The notes under the pieces are model-generated. The model saw only the letters and a program-made list of their open reading frames with translations. It did no database searches and was not told the origin of the DNA. The translations under genes were made by a program, and so were the position numbers. Of a DNA stretch of 64,000 nucleotides, positions 55,141 through 64,000 are shown piece by piece (position 1 is the first letter of the stretch; every line of letters begins with the position of its first letter). Source of the stretch: Mycobacterium gordonae (GTDB lineage: Bacteria > Actinomycetota > Actinomycetes > Mycobacteriales > Mycobacteriaceae). Location of the stretch: contig NZ_LQOY01000033.1 in assembly GCF_002101675.1 (NCBI RefSeq), forward strand, positions 51,590 through 115,589, written 5' to 3'.

Positions 55141-55677
55141 ATGACAGCAGCCCTGCTCGCCATTCCATTGATCGTCGCGGTGGCTGCCGGCGTCATCGAG
55201 CACAGCGTGGCGGCTGCCGTTCTGGCGTTCTACCTGGCCCTGGTGTGCGTGGTCCTGATCGGGTGGGTCGCCAACCGGAAGTGGCCGCGCCGCGCGGGCC
55301 GCGTCACGGGTCTGCGCGAGATCGACGCGATGGACGGTGTCGAGTTCGAGAGCTATATCGCCGAACGCCTCACCCGCGCGGGGTGGCAGGTCACGTTCAC
55401 CCCGCCGGTGGGTGACTACGGCGTCGATCTCATAGCCGAGAAGGACGGCCGCTATGTGGCGGTGCAGTGCAAACGCTATGGCAAGCCGGTCGGCGTCGCG
55501 GCCGTGCAAGAGGTGGTGGCCGGCGCCCGCCACCACGGCTGCACCCGCAGCATCGTCGTCAGTAACCAGGAATTCACTACTGCCGCAAGGCAATTGGCAC
55601 GGACCCACGGCTGCCAGTTGATCGGCCGGAAGGTTCTGCAGACCTGGGTGCCGCAGCCTGCCGGTCGACTCGCCTGA
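55141..55677 (+). CDS. Membrane-anchored Mrr-type restriction endonuclease-like protein
   Basis: A 178-residue protein. Two hydrophobic segments (about 3-18 and 23-42) are followed by a Mrr_cat/PD-(D/E)XK nuclease domain: MDGVEFESYIAERLTRAGWQV, GDYGVDLIAEKDGRYVAVQCKRY (catalytic D and QXK), and AVQEVVAGARHHGC. Classical Mrr cuts methylated DNA; membrane-tethered members are less understood and may act on incoming DNA. ATG 55141 is used; GTG 55114 would add 9 residues. Confidence 0.85.
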   Translation: MTAALLAIPLIVAVAAGVIEHSVAAAVLAFYLALVCVVLIGWVANRKWPRRAGRVTGLREIDAMDGVEFESYIAERLTRAGWQVTFTPPVGDYGVDLIAEKDGRYVAVQCKRYGKPVGVAAVQEVVAGARHHGCTRSIVVSNQEFTTAARQLARTHGCQLIGRKVLQTWVPQPAGRLA

Positions 55678-55731
55678 CAGCCCCTGAGCGAATCACAGCT
55701 CGTCCATAGCCCGCTGTGTCAGCATCGAGTG

Positions 55732-56367
55732 ATGAGCGCACCCAACCTCGCTCGCATCTTTGGGGTGGCAGTGGTCCTGACGTCGGCGCTGGCCGGCGGG
55801 CTCGTCACGGCGCCTTACGCGGCAGCCGCCGCCTGCCCCGATGTCGAGGTGACCTTCGCCCGCGGCACCAATGAACCTCCCGGCGTCGGCGGTGTCGGGC
55901 AGTCATTCATCGATTCGCTTCGGTCGCAGGCTGGTGGGCGATCGGTGGGGGTCTATCCGGTCAACTACCCGGCCACCAATGCGTTCGCCAGCAGTTCGGC
56001 GGCCGGCGCGAACGATACGCGGGCCCATGTGCAATCCATGGCCGCGAGCTGCCCCAACACGAGAATGGTCCTCGGAGGATATTCGCAGGGTGCGGGCGTC
56101 ATCGATATGGCCACCAACGACCTGGCGACGGTGGTCGATCATGTCGCCGCGGTCGCCGTCTTCGGCAATCCGCAGAGCGCATTTTCGAGGAGATTAGGTG
56201 GCGGCCAGCTCCCGACGATCAGCCCGCTCTACGGTTCCAAGACGATTAACCTCTGCGTGCCCGACGACCCGATCTGCTCCGAGGGCCGCAATGGGAACGC
56301 GCACGTGGCATATGTTCAAACCGGCATGACCAACCAGGCCGCGGCGTTCGCGGCCAGTCGTCTCTAG
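55732..56367 (+). CDS. Secreted cutinase/serine esterase (CFP21/Culp-like)
   Basis: A 211-residue secreted alpha/beta hydrolase. The signal peptide ends near AYAAAAA. The triad is S118 (GGYSQGAG), D179 (VPDDPIC) and H191 (NAHVAYV); four or more cysteines form the cutinase disulfides (C35, C107, C175, C182). It hydrolyses esters of lipids outside the cell. ATG 55732 is preceded by an in-frame GTG at 55729. Confidence 0.92.
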   Translation: MSAPNLARIFGVAVVLTSALAGGLVTAPYAAAAACPDVEVTFARGTNEPPGVGGVGQSFIDSLRSQAGGRSVGVYPVNYPATNAFASSSAAGANDTRAHVQSMAASCPNTRMVLGGYSQGAGVIDMATNDLATVVDHVAAVAVFGNPQSAFSRRLGGGQLPTISPLYGSKTINLCVPDDPICSEGRNGNAHVAYVQTGMTNQAAAFAASRL

Positions 56368-56528
56368 CTCTTCGGCCGGACCCCGGCACCCCACCAACTC
56401 CGAAGAGCCGGTTTGGGCAAGCGAAAGCGCAGTCTGTGCCTATGCCGACGCGCCAGTAGCTCTAGAAGTCCCTGGTGGAGGAATTTTGAATAACATTGAC
56501 CCGTCAATACAGAGGCGACCGGATACTA

Positions 56529-56987
56529 ATGTTTGAATTTTTGGAAGATTATCGTGACATGGTCATCGACGCCCCGAATATGGAGGGAGTAGTACTGACG
56601 TGTCGCCTCCGCGATGGCCTGACTGACATGGAGATCCCCATCGATGCCCCACTCCAAGCGCGAGGGCTCTGGCAACGAACCTCGGGCGGAGTTCTCATGC
56701 GCGACCTACAGTTTGGCATTTGTGGGCTGACCTTAAACGACCCAGACGAGGCAACAAAAGTGTCGCGCCATCGCGCGCAAGTTGGTTACGACGTGACAGA
56801 ATCCGACTGGGTAGTCGGCGAGTTCACTGGCGACACGGACATGCTGATAGTCGATGATAACGATAAAGTACTGATATCGGCGGGGTCATATTCTCGGGAG
56901 AACTGGTACTTATTCACATCGCTTGAAGATGTCCTTAAAAAATATATAGAATCCGATGCAGAAAAATACTGGGAGATCAACGAGTGA
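56529..56987 (+). CDS. SUKH/SMI1-KNR4-type immunity protein (orphan)
   Basis: A 152-residue acidic protein. DWVVGEFTGDTDMLIVDDNDKVLISAGSYSRENWYLFTSLEDVLKKYIESD follows the SUKH/SMI1 pattern (conserved W, G and a C-terminal ESFxeFL-like helix). SUKH proteins neutralise polymorphic toxins. It is visibly AT-richer than its neighbours, which suggests recent transfer. No toxin gene is adjacent. A GGAGG at 56477-56481 precedes a 16-codon frame (56486-56536) that overlaps the ATG and could couple translation. A TTG at 56496 is an alternative in-frame start. Confidence 0.68.
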   Translation: MFEFLEDYRDMVIDAPNMEGVVLTCRLRDGLTDMEIPIDAPLQARGLWQRTSGGVLMRDLQFGICGLTLNDPDEATKVSRHRAQVGYDVTESDWVVGEFTGDTDMLIVDDNDKVLISAGSYSRENWYLFTSLEDVLKKYIESDAEKYWEINE

Positions 56988-57425
56988 CAGAGCTCAAATG
57001 CTGATATTTCATCTGACAAGTCGGACCGTGTCAGACGTGCAGCACCAGGAGACAGCGTTTCCGGAAGTCGAGCGCGTTTAAGAACTTGCACTTCGCGTCG
57101 GCACGCCCGTGGAAGACCGTTCAGCACCTGGCGCAAGATCGTTGCACACCTGTCACGATCGCGGAGTAGCGGTTGAGTGTCACCCTGATCTGTTACGGCG
57201 TTGCCGCAAGTTTCACCTGTTGTCAGCGCTGATGACCGCACGCCATGCGCAGTAGGACACGCGGGACGCCTGGCGCGTTGAGGCGTCGCGCAAGTCCTCT
57301 GCAGAGATCCCTGACATGGACAGCTATTGCTAGGGGGTAGGCCGCGTGGCCCCTGTCCAGGTCGACCAGCTTTCACCCCTAACACCGCCGGTACGCGTTG
57401 TCGGTGATGGACCTCAACCGCGACG
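56988..57425. other. 438-bp region without a recognisable gene
   Basis: Between the SUKH gene and the nrdF stop. Open frames on both strands look random, and base composition is intermediate between the SUKH gene and the core genome. No terminal repeats or transposase motif was seen. It may be decayed foreign DNA that arrived with the SUKH gene. Confidence 0.5.
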
Positions 57426-58412
<987 letters not shown>

Positions 58413-58462
58413 TCACCAGGCCGATTTGGCTGCCGGCAGCGCCGGACGTGCTTAGGCTTCAA

Positions 58463-58478
58463 ACACTACCCCTGGGGT
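58463..58478. promoter_or_regulatory. Candidate NrdR box 2 (weaker half)
   Basis: ACACTACCCCTGGGGT fits the NrdR box only in its left half (ACACTA). It starts exactly 32 bp from box 1, the usual three-turn spacing of paired NrdR boxes, and lies closer to nrdF. Confidence 0.45.
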
Positions 58479-58494
58479 CCGACAAGCCGGTGCA

Positions 58495-58510
58495 ACACAA
58501 CAAGTTGTGT
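58495..58510. promoter_or_regulatory. Candidate NrdR box 1 (ACACAACAAGTTGTGT)
   Basis: A perfect palindrome, extending to AACACAAC-AA-GTTGTGTT (58494-58511). It resembles the NrdR box type ACACWAN4TWGTGT. It lies 95 bp before the nrdF GTG. NrdR represses ribonucleotide reductase genes when dATP is high. Confidence 0.68.
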
Positions 58511-58737
58511 TTTGTGGCGTGTCGCCATGGGCGCGACGCGACGCCGCGGTCACCTCGACCTGCGCCGCCACTGGGCGGCCGAAAGCAGCGCCTTAGCCGG
58601 CGAGCGCATCCCGTGCCGCAACCCAAGGTGCGCCGCCAGATCATGTCCCTCGATCCGGCCGGCACGCCGGGCTGCTCCCCGAAATCCCCGCAGCCGTGCG
58701 CGCTGCTGCATCTCCAGCGAGATGCCGGCGCGCACGG

Positions 58738-59769
58738 TCAGGGCTCGATGATCTGGACGACGCCACCGGTCACCCCGGCGACGAACAACCGTCCGGTGTC
58801 CGCATCGACGCCGACGGTGTAGGGATTCTGCACCGTCGGGAACCGTTGCACCTCACGTGGTTTCGCGTCGGTCATGTCGTAGCCGACGACTTCGTTGGTT
58901 CCGGAGGACGCCACCCAGAGTCGGTCACGGACCCCGTCGTAGGCGATGCCGTACGGCCCGCCCGGCTGCGCCACGGTGGCCACCTCCCGTGGCACCGGCA
59001 GTGGCGTGAACACCCGCACCGCGTCACCGCGGGTGTCGGCGGCGATCATCCGCCCGTGCCGGTCGGCGACCAGATGGGTCGGCCCCGCCCCGGCCGGCGT
59101 CGAGCCGACGATGGTCAGTCGCTCGGCGTCGTACACGGTCAGGTCGTTCTTGCGCACGTCCAGCACTCCCATCGACGTCCCCACCGGCGCCGTTCCGGCC
59201 GGCTGCACACTGTCGGTGAAGACTTTGACGATCTGATCGCCGCGCAGCACGGCCACCGTTGCGCCGTGTTCGTTGGCGACGAAGACCGTGCCGTTGGCCG
59301 CCGCGGCGGCGTCGTGCGGATGGGCGCCGGTGTGAACGGCCGGCTGGGGCCTGCCCTGCGGCAAGTCGACCCGGATCAGCACGTCGGCTGTTTCGACTGG
59401 AACCAGCACCGGCCCACCGGGAGCCGCGAGTTGCAGGTGGCGGACCGTTCCGGGCAGCGGGACCCGGCCGGTGACGGCGCCGGTGTCGGCGTTGAGCAGC
59501 ACCACTTCGTCGGGGTCGCGAGTGGCGACGGCGACGGTCCGGGTTTGAGCGTCGACGGCGACGCCTTCGGGTGACCGTCCCACCGGAACGGTCCGGCCTG
59601 CGGCGGCCGCAACGGGTGGCGGCGCTTGCCGTGGTTCAGCGGCCGACGGCAGTCCGGCGGCCGGTGGCCGAGTGCCCTCGGTGGGCACTGACTGCGGCGG
59701 GCCGCCGGGTTGACCGCACCCGGTGATCAGCAGCGCTGTCACCGCAATGCCGCACAGCCGCCGGCTCAT
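58738..59769 (-). CDS. YVTN/NHL-type beta-propeller lipoprotein
   Basis: A 343-residue secreted lipoprotein. The signal peptide ends in LLITGC (C18), and a Pro/Ala-rich linker follows. The body has repeats of the form GRSPEGVAVDAQTRTVAVATRDPDEVVLLNADTG and GGPYGIAYDGVRDRLWVASSGTNEVVGYD, a seven-blade-like propeller. Role unknown. It starts at ATG 59769, overlapping the TetR stop by 4 bp (ATGA), so it is regulated with that gene. Confidence 0.85.
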   Translation of the reverse strand: MSRRLCGIAVTALLITGCGQPGGPPQSVPTEGTRPPAAGLPSAAEPRQAPPPVAAAAGRTVPVGRSPEGVAVDAQTRTVAVATRDPDEVVLLNADTGAVTGRVPLPGTVRHLQLAAPGGPVLVPVETADVLIRVDLPQGRPQPAVHTGAHPHDAAAAANGTVFVANEHGATVAVLRGDQIVKVFTDSVQPAGTAPVGTSMGVLDVRKNDLTVYDAERLTIVGSTPAGAGPTHLVADRHGRMIAADTRGDAVRVFTPLPVPREVATVAQPGGPYGIAYDGVRDRLWVASSGTNEVVGYDMTDAKPREVQRFPTVQNPYTVGVDADTGRLFVAGVTGGVVQIIEP

Positions 59770-60368
59770 GGGTCTCCGGGCGCGCGGGTGGTCACTGCCG
59801 GCAACATGCCGATCATCGTGTCGACCAGTTCCTCGGCGTCGGTGTGCCACTTGTTCAGATCCAGATGTCCGCTCAGATCCAGCCCGGTGACGCCGTGCGC
59901 GCTGGCCAACAACAGCGCTCCGTAACGTCTGGCCTCTTTCGCGCCGGTGATCCGGCCGACCAGGTCGAGAAACAGACGCTGCGTGCGTTCACCCGCCTGC
60001 GCCGCGGCCATCAGGTCAGCCGGCGGCGTCGCGAAGATCAGTCGATACAGATACGGCCGGCTGCGACCAAGCGCGATCAGCGAAAGCAGCGCGGATCGCA
60101 GCGCCTCCTTGGGCGCGTCGCCGGCAGCCAACTCTTCGAGTTGGTCACCGAGCTCGTTGAGCGCGTTGGTCGCCAGCACCGCGAGCAGTGACTCCTTGTC
60201 GGCGAAGTGCCGATACGCCGCCGACCGCGAGACGCCGCTACGGGCGCCAACCTCGCGCAGCGTCACTGCCTCGACTCCCCCGATGTCGAGCAGGACACCC
60301 GCCGCCTCGAGCAGCGACCGGCGCGTCGCCGCGGCACTTTCCGCTCGAGTCGTCACGACGCCGAGCAT
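59766..60368 (-). CDS. TetR-family regulator
   Basis: A 200-residue TetR protein. The HTH is AVTLREVGARSGVSRSAAYRHFADKESLLAVLATNAL. A ligand domain follows with a TetR_C-like ending. It starts at ATG 60368, 16 bp from operator 1, and is divergent from the SDR gene. The tandem operators at 60384 and 60415 probably let it control both the TetR-lipoprotein operon and the SDR gene. Confidence 0.9.
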   Translation of the reverse strand: MLGVVTTRAESAAATRRSLLEAAGVLLDIGGVEAVTLREVGARSGVSRSAAYRHFADKESLLAVLATNALNELGDQLEELAAGDAPKEALRSALLSLIALGRSRPYLYRLIFATPPADLMAAAQAGERTQRLFLDLVGRITGAKEARRYGALLLASAHGVTGLDLSGHLDLNKWHTDAEELVDTMIGMLPAVTTRAPGDP

Positions 60369-60383
60369 AAGCCGCCCTGTTGA

Positions 60384-60398
60384 GTTGACAACGTCAAC
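60384..60398. promoter_or_regulatory. TetR operator 1 (GTTGAC-AAC-GTCAAC)
   Basis: A perfect 6-bp-arm inverted repeat in the divergent gap between the TetR gene and the SDR gene. A second copy with one mismatch begins exactly 31 bp downstream. Confidence 0.75.
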
Positions 60399-60414
60399 CG
60401 AAGTGCTAGTTTGA

Positions 60415-60429
60415 GATGACAGCGTCAAC
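60415..60429. promoter_or_regulatory. TetR operator 2 (GATGAC-AGC-GTCAAC)
   Basis: The same inverted repeat as operator 1 with one arm mismatch. The 31-bp offset puts the two sites on the same face of the helix. It lies 30 bp before the SDR ATG. Confidence 0.7.
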
Positions 60430-60458
60430 TTAAGCTCTCAGTGCACCTGGAGATCACC

Positions 60459-61352
60459 ATGACTTCGTCCCAAAGCGTTCACCCCAACGAGCTGGTCGTG
60501 GTGACCGGCGCTTCGACCGGCATGGGCGCTGCGACCGCCAAAGAACTGGCGCACCGAGGTTTTCACGTGCTCGCCGGAGTGCGACGCCAGGCCGACGCAG
60601 ACGCGCTGCGCGCGGACGGGATCGAGCCGCAGATTCTCGACATCACCGTCGACTCCGACGTAACCGCCATCGCCGACCGCGTCGCCCGCGACCGGCGCCC
60701 GCTGCGTGCACTGATCAACAACGCCGGGATCGCGATCAACTCACCGGTCGAGACGCTGCCGATCGCACAGTGGCGCCGGCAGTTCGAGGTCAACCTGTTC
60801 GGGCACATCGCCATCATCCAGGCGCTGCTGCCGGCACTCATACGAAGCTCGGGGACCGTCGTGAACATCAGCTCCGTCGGCGGGAAAGTTGTGCTGCCGA
60901 CCTACGGCGCATATGCGGGTTCCAAGTTCGCCCTGGAAGCCGCCAGCGACGCCTTGCGGCGCGAGGTCGCTGATCTGGGCGTCAAGGTGGTGGTCGTCGA
61001 ACCCGGCGCGGTCAAGACAGCGATGCCGGAGCGGGGGATCGCAACGGCGCAGGAACTGATAGCGGACATGAGCGCGGCGCAACTGGCGCGCTACGGCGAC
61101 CTCAATACTGCCGTGACCGCGCAAGCGCGATCGTTTCTTGACGTGGGCGTACCGGCCGAACACGCCGCCCGCGTCATCGCCAAGGCCGCGACCGCGAGTC
61201 GTCCCCGCACCCGCTACACCATCGGACGGGACGCGGCGATCCTGGTGCGGATCAGCCGCCTCGTACCCGACCGCGTGCTGGACCGCATCGTCCGCCGCAA
61301 TCTCCGGTCATTCACCGGCAAGTCGACTTCGGTTGGCGCAGTTCAGGTCTAG
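60459..61352 (+). CDS. Short-chain dehydrogenase/reductase
   Basis: A 297-residue classical SDR. The cofactor motif is VVTGASTGMGAATAKEL, then INNAG, and the catalytic residues are in NISSVGGKVVLPTYGAYAGSKFAL (S, Y, K). EPGAVKT follows. Substrate unknown. ATG 60459 has GGAG eight bp upstream; a GTG at 60441 is in frame. Expression is probably induced by the ligand of the divergent TetR. Its last 4 bp overlap the convergent monooxygenase gene. Confidence 0.88.
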   Translation: MTSSQSVHPNELVVVTGASTGMGAATAKELAHRGFHVLAGVRRQADADALRADGIEPQILDITVDSDVTAIADRVARDRRPLRALINNAGIAINSPVETLPIAQWRRQFEVNLFGHIAIIQALLPALIRSSGTVVNISSVGGKVVLPTYGAYAGSKFALEAASDALRREVADLGVKVVVVEPGAVKTAMPERGIATAQELIADMSAAQLARYGDLNTAVTAQARSFLDVGVPAEHAARVIAKAATASRPRTRYTIGRDAAILVRISRLVPDRVLDRIVRRNLRSFTGKSTSVGAVQV

Positions 61353-62893
61353 ACGGCGACCTTCTTGCCGGCCCGCTTGCCGACGCCCAGGAACTGGTAC
61401 TCCTCGGGCTTCACCGATCGAGTGGCCATCCAGTACTGCCAGGTATAGCCGCCCCACAACACGGTGTTCTTACCGTGTTCGTCGAGGTACCAGCTGCTGC
61501 AACCACCGCTGTTCCACACCGAGCCGGACAACTTCTCCTGCAGCTCGTTGTTGAAGCGGTCCTGCGCTTCGCGGGTGGGCGCCAGCGCCTGGGCGCCCAT
61601 CTTGTCGCACTTGGCGATCGCATCGGCCACGTAACGGATCTGCGACTCGATCATGAAGACCACCGAGTTGTGGCCCAATCCAGTGTTGGGGCCGAGCAGG
61701 AAGAACAGGTTCGGCACGTCGGCGACGGTGATGCCGCGGTGCGCGCCGATGCCCTCACGGTTCCACCGGTCCACCAGGTCTTCGCCCTGCTGGCCCTTGA
61801 TCTGGACGTAGGTGTAGGAGTCGGTGACGTGGAAGCCGGTGGCGTACACGATCACATCCACCGCACGCTCGCGTCCGTCGGCGGTGACGATGCCCGACGG
61901 GGTGATGCGGGTGATGCCCTCGGTGATCAGCTCGGTCCTGGGGTGCGCGACGGCGCGATAGTACGTGGATGAGTTCAGGATTCGCTTACAGCCGATCCGG
62001 TACTTCGGCGTCAGCTTGCGCCGCAGCTCCCGGTCCTTGACCGATCGCCGGATGTTCCACTTGCAGTACGCCTCAATGAATTTCAGCGCATTGGGGCGCT
62101 TGGTCATGCCGTAGGCCAGCGCCTCCTGGCTCCAGTAGATACCCAGTCGCGCCAGCGCACGCAATCCGGGCACGTTCTCCATGGCGCTGCGCAGGCCACG
62201 CGGAATCTCGGGGTTGGACCGCGGCACTACCCAGGGCGGGGTGCGCTGGTACAGCTGCAGTTCGGCGACCTGCTCGACGATCTCCGGCACGATCTGAATC
62301 GCGCTGGCGCCGGTGCCGATGATCGCCACCCGCTTTCCGGTCAGGTCGACGCTGTGGTCCCACTCGGCGGAATGGAAAGCGGCGCCGAGGAATTCGTCAC
62401 GGCCCTCGATGTCGGGGAAGGAGGGGATGTGCAAAGCGCCGGCCCCCGAGACGAGGAACTGGGCGACGTACTCACGCCCGTCGACGGTGAACACGTGCCA
62501 GCGGTACTCCTCGTCGTCCCAGTAGGCGCGATCGACCAGCGCGTTGAAGGTGATGTAGCGGCGCAACCCGTACTTCTCGGTGACGCCCTTGAGGTAGTCC
62601 CAGATCTCGGGCTGAAAGGAGAACGGGTTCTTCCAGTCCGGCTTGGGCTCGAAGGAGAACGAATAAAGGTGCGACGGGATGTCGCACGCGCAGCCGGGGT
62701 AGCTGTTGTCGCGCCAGGTGCCGCCGATGTCGTCGGCCTTCTCCAGGATGAGGAAATCGACGCCCGCTTTCTGCAGCGCGATCGCCATACCCAGGCCGGA
62801 GAACCCGGTACCGATGATCAGGGTGCGGGTGCGAATCGGCTGGGACTGCGGTTTCTCGGCTGCGTCGGTAGCCGAGGTCACGACGTCGGTCAT
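61349..62893 (-). CDS. Flavin-dependent monooxygenase, Baeyer-Villiger-like (Rv3049c family)
   Basis: A 514-residue FAD/NADPH monooxygenase. The FAD fold is LIIGTGFSGLGMAIALQKAG, the NADPH fold is VAIIGTGASAIQIVPEIVE, and the BVMO fingerprint FXGXXXHXXXW(P/D) is FLGAAFHSAEWD. DVIVYATGFHVTD is the second conserved motif. It inserts oxygen into ketones or related compounds; the natural substrate is unknown. It starts at ATG 62893. The TetR gene next to it and the inverted repeats upstream suggest dedicated control. Confidence 0.92.
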   Translation of the reverse strand: MTDVVTSATDAAEKPQSQPIRTRTLIIGTGFSGLGMAIALQKAGVDFLILEKADDIGGTWRDNSYPGCACDIPSHLYSFSFEPKPDWKNPFSFQPEIWDYLKGVTEKYGLRRYITFNALVDRAYWDDEEYRWHVFTVDGREYVAQFLVSGAGALHIPSFPDIEGRDEFLGAAFHSAEWDHSVDLTGKRVAIIGTGASAIQIVPEIVEQVAELQLYQRTPPWVVPRSNPEIPRGLRSAMENVPGLRALARLGIYWSQEALAYGMTKRPNALKFIEAYCKWNIRRSVKDRELRRKLTPKYRIGCKRILNSSTYYRAVAHPRTELITEGITRITPSGIVTADGRERAVDVIVYATGFHVTDSYTYVQIKGQQGEDLVDRWNREGIGAHRGITVADVPNLFFLLGPNTGLGHNSVVFMIESQIRYVADAIAKCDKMGAQALAPTREAQDRFNNELQEKLSGSVWNSGGCSSWYLDEHGKNTVLWGGYTWQYWMATRSVKPEEYQFLGVGKRAGKKVAV

Positions 62894-62945
62894 GGTGAAT
62901 CTTTCCTGTTGTGGCCGCTACGGGCGGGTGCGCCGCTTATGGGCA

Positions 62946-62978
62946 GATACCCAGTACCCGGGGTATCGGATATATCCG
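62946..62978. promoter_or_regulatory. Two joined inverted repeats upstream of the monooxygenase gene
   Basis: GATACCC-N8-GGGTATC (62946-62967) and CGGATATATCCG (62967-62978) share one base. They lie 53-85 bp before the monooxygenase ATG and suit operator sites, most simply for the adjacent Rv3050c-like TetR regulator. Confidence 0.55.
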
Positions 62979-63024
62979 AGTGTTGTCGATCGTTCCGGTG
63001 ATGTCAACGTTGCTGCGGCGCAGC

Positions 63025-63759
63025 TCACCGTGCCGCAGCCGGCAGCGCATCGTGGATGGGCTTGTCGGGGTCCATGATGATGCCCAGGGTTTCGGCGGTA
63101 CCGACGATGACGCCCATCATGATGGTGGTCAGCTGGCTGACGAACTGTTCACGGGTCATCGACCGCGGGCTGTCCGGTTCCGGGCCCAACCACCATTCGG
63201 TGGCCGACGCGGCGCACCCGAACGCCGAGAACGCGGCCAGTTCCAGAGCGGCGGCGTCGAGTTCCATGTCGCGCAGCTCGTTGTTGAACATATCGGCGAT
63301 GGTCAGGGTAATTTCGCGGCCTTCGTTCAGGGTCCGAACCGTGGCCTTGGACTGGGCGCTGGAGCTGCCCTGGATGAACACCCGCATGACGTTGGGGTGC
63401 TGGTCAAGGAGGGTGACGAACTCTTCGACGGCGCGGTGGATGACCTGGCGGGCGGAATCGGTGGCCAGATTGATGGACGGGAAGATCGCCGCCCACAGCA
63501 TGTCGCGCAGCCGTTCCCCGATGGCCAGGAAAAGGTCGGACTTGTCGGTGAAATGCCGGTAGATCTTGGGCTTGGCGGTGCCGGCCTCTTCGGCGATCTC
63601 CCGCACGCTCAACTCGGGCCCCAACCGGTCGATGGCACGGAAGGCCGCGTCGACGATTTCGGCGCGCACTTTCTTGCGGTGCTCACGCCAACGCTCGCTG
63701 CGCGCGTCGACTTTCACACCGGGCTTGGCGCTCGGGTGGGGTAAAGCGGGTCGAGGCAT
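63025..63759 (-). CDS. TetR-family regulator (Rv3050c family)
   Basis: A 244-residue TetR protein. The N-terminal HTH is ELSVREIAEEAGTAKPKIYRHFTDKSDLFLAIGERL, and it matches Rv3050c throughout as I recall it, including MLWAAIFPSINLATDSAR and TEWWLGPEPDSPR. The basic N-terminus (MPRPALPHPSAKPGVKVDARSERWREHRKKVR) is typical. ATG 63759 is chosen over an upstream in-frame start at 63777. It lies directly upstream of the monooxygenase gene on the same strand and is its probable regulator. Confidence 0.92.
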   Translation of the reverse strand: MPRPALPHPSAKPGVKVDARSERWREHRKKVRAEIVDAAFRAIDRLGPELSVREIAEEAGTAKPKIYRHFTDKSDLFLAIGERLRDMLWAAIFPSINLATDSARQVIHRAVEEFVTLLDQHPNVMRVFIQGSSSAQSKATVRTLNEGREITLTIADMFNNELRDMELDAAALELAAFSAFGCAASATEWWLGPEPDSPRSMTREQFVSQLTTIMMGVIVGTAETLGIIMDPDKPIHDALPAAAR

Positions 63760-64000
63760 TCTCACCACGACAAGCACCTTACCGCTTGGGAGCCGCTGAC
63801 CTGCGCAGACCGCTGGTTTGATGCTCGGTCGCGCGTGAACCTAAGCGCGAATGACATGTCAAAAGTTCAAATAGACCCGTCACTCTCGCTCCTGCCATTT
63901 TGGGACCCGTAGGCGCGCCGCACGACTAATGGGAGTCGGTCGGTGTGGCGTTGACGGGTTTGAGGTCTGGTCGGCGGGACGCTGATCATCGAGCCGCTGG

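Noticed and set aside
58512..58737. Possible small gene upstream of nrdF on either strand
   Set aside because: The frames are Arg/Ala-rich, lack a ribosome-binding site and resemble no family.
63760..64000. Possible gene start near 63943 (GTG) at the right window edge
   Set aside because: Only about 19 codons are visible and they match nothing I know; the rest is outside the window.

Overview
This is GC-rich, densely packed DNA from a pigmented non-tuberculous Mycobacterium. Its two flanks follow the gene order of the M. tuberculosis Rv3014c-Rv3050c region: ligA, Rv3015c-like, lpqA, mnmA, iscS, then etfAB, the Rv3030-Rv3032 polysaccharide genes, Rv3034c-Rv3042c, ctaD, fecB, adhC, Rv3046c-like, nrdF and the Rv3049c/Rv3050c pair. 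These assignments rest on recalled protein families and gene order, not on a database search.

Left flank (1-16296): NAD-dependent DNA ligase (cut by the window edge); an ArsR/SRPBCC pair with two identical-arm operators; a methionine-synthase-like protein; lipoprotein LpqA; the tRNA thiolation pair mnmA-iscS; an iron-sulfur bacterial cryptochrome/photolyase; small SRPBCC and DUF427 proteins; a PlsC/GNAT acyltransferase pair; electron transfer flavoprotein; and a methyltransferase, GH57 enzyme and GT4 enzyme for methylglucose lipopolysaccharide and glycogen. The ESX/PPE cluster found in M. tuberculosis between lpqA and mnmA is absent.

Central island (about 16293-41464): an aromatic-carotenoid and photobiology island sits between the Rv3032-like and Rv3034c-like genes. 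The core operon crtE-crtI-crtB-crtYc-crtYd-crtT-crtU-Rieske oxygenase should take prenyl diphosphates to phytoene, lycopene, beta-carotene and aromatic (isorenieratene-type) carotenoids. The Rieske protein carries a complete mononuclear-iron motif and is a good candidate ring hydroxylase. A SOUL-idi2-glycosyltransferase operon could supply precursor and sugar modification. Around these lie two MarR regulators, two MmpL/RND transporters, TspO, a CPD photolyase, a compact catalase-fold protein, and a STAS-domain gene broken by a frameshift. The main find is a 20-bp AT-rich motif, TKAAYRTTTMA-N5-TKAA, present four times, each at a control point of the island. It is probably the binding site of the MarR regulators. 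A SigF-type promoter next to crtE would give a leaderless crtE message.

Right flank (41579-64000): Rv3034c-Rv3042c-like genes, cytochrome oxidase subunit I, FecB, AdhC, a membrane-anchored Mrr-type nuclease, a cutinase, an AT-richer orphan SUKH-type immunity gene, nrdF with a candidate NrdR box pair, a TetR-lipoprotein operon divergent from an SDR gene with tandem operators 31 bp apart, and the Rv3049c-like monooxygenase with its TetR neighbour. No rRNA, tRNA, CRISPR array or intact insertion sequence was seen.
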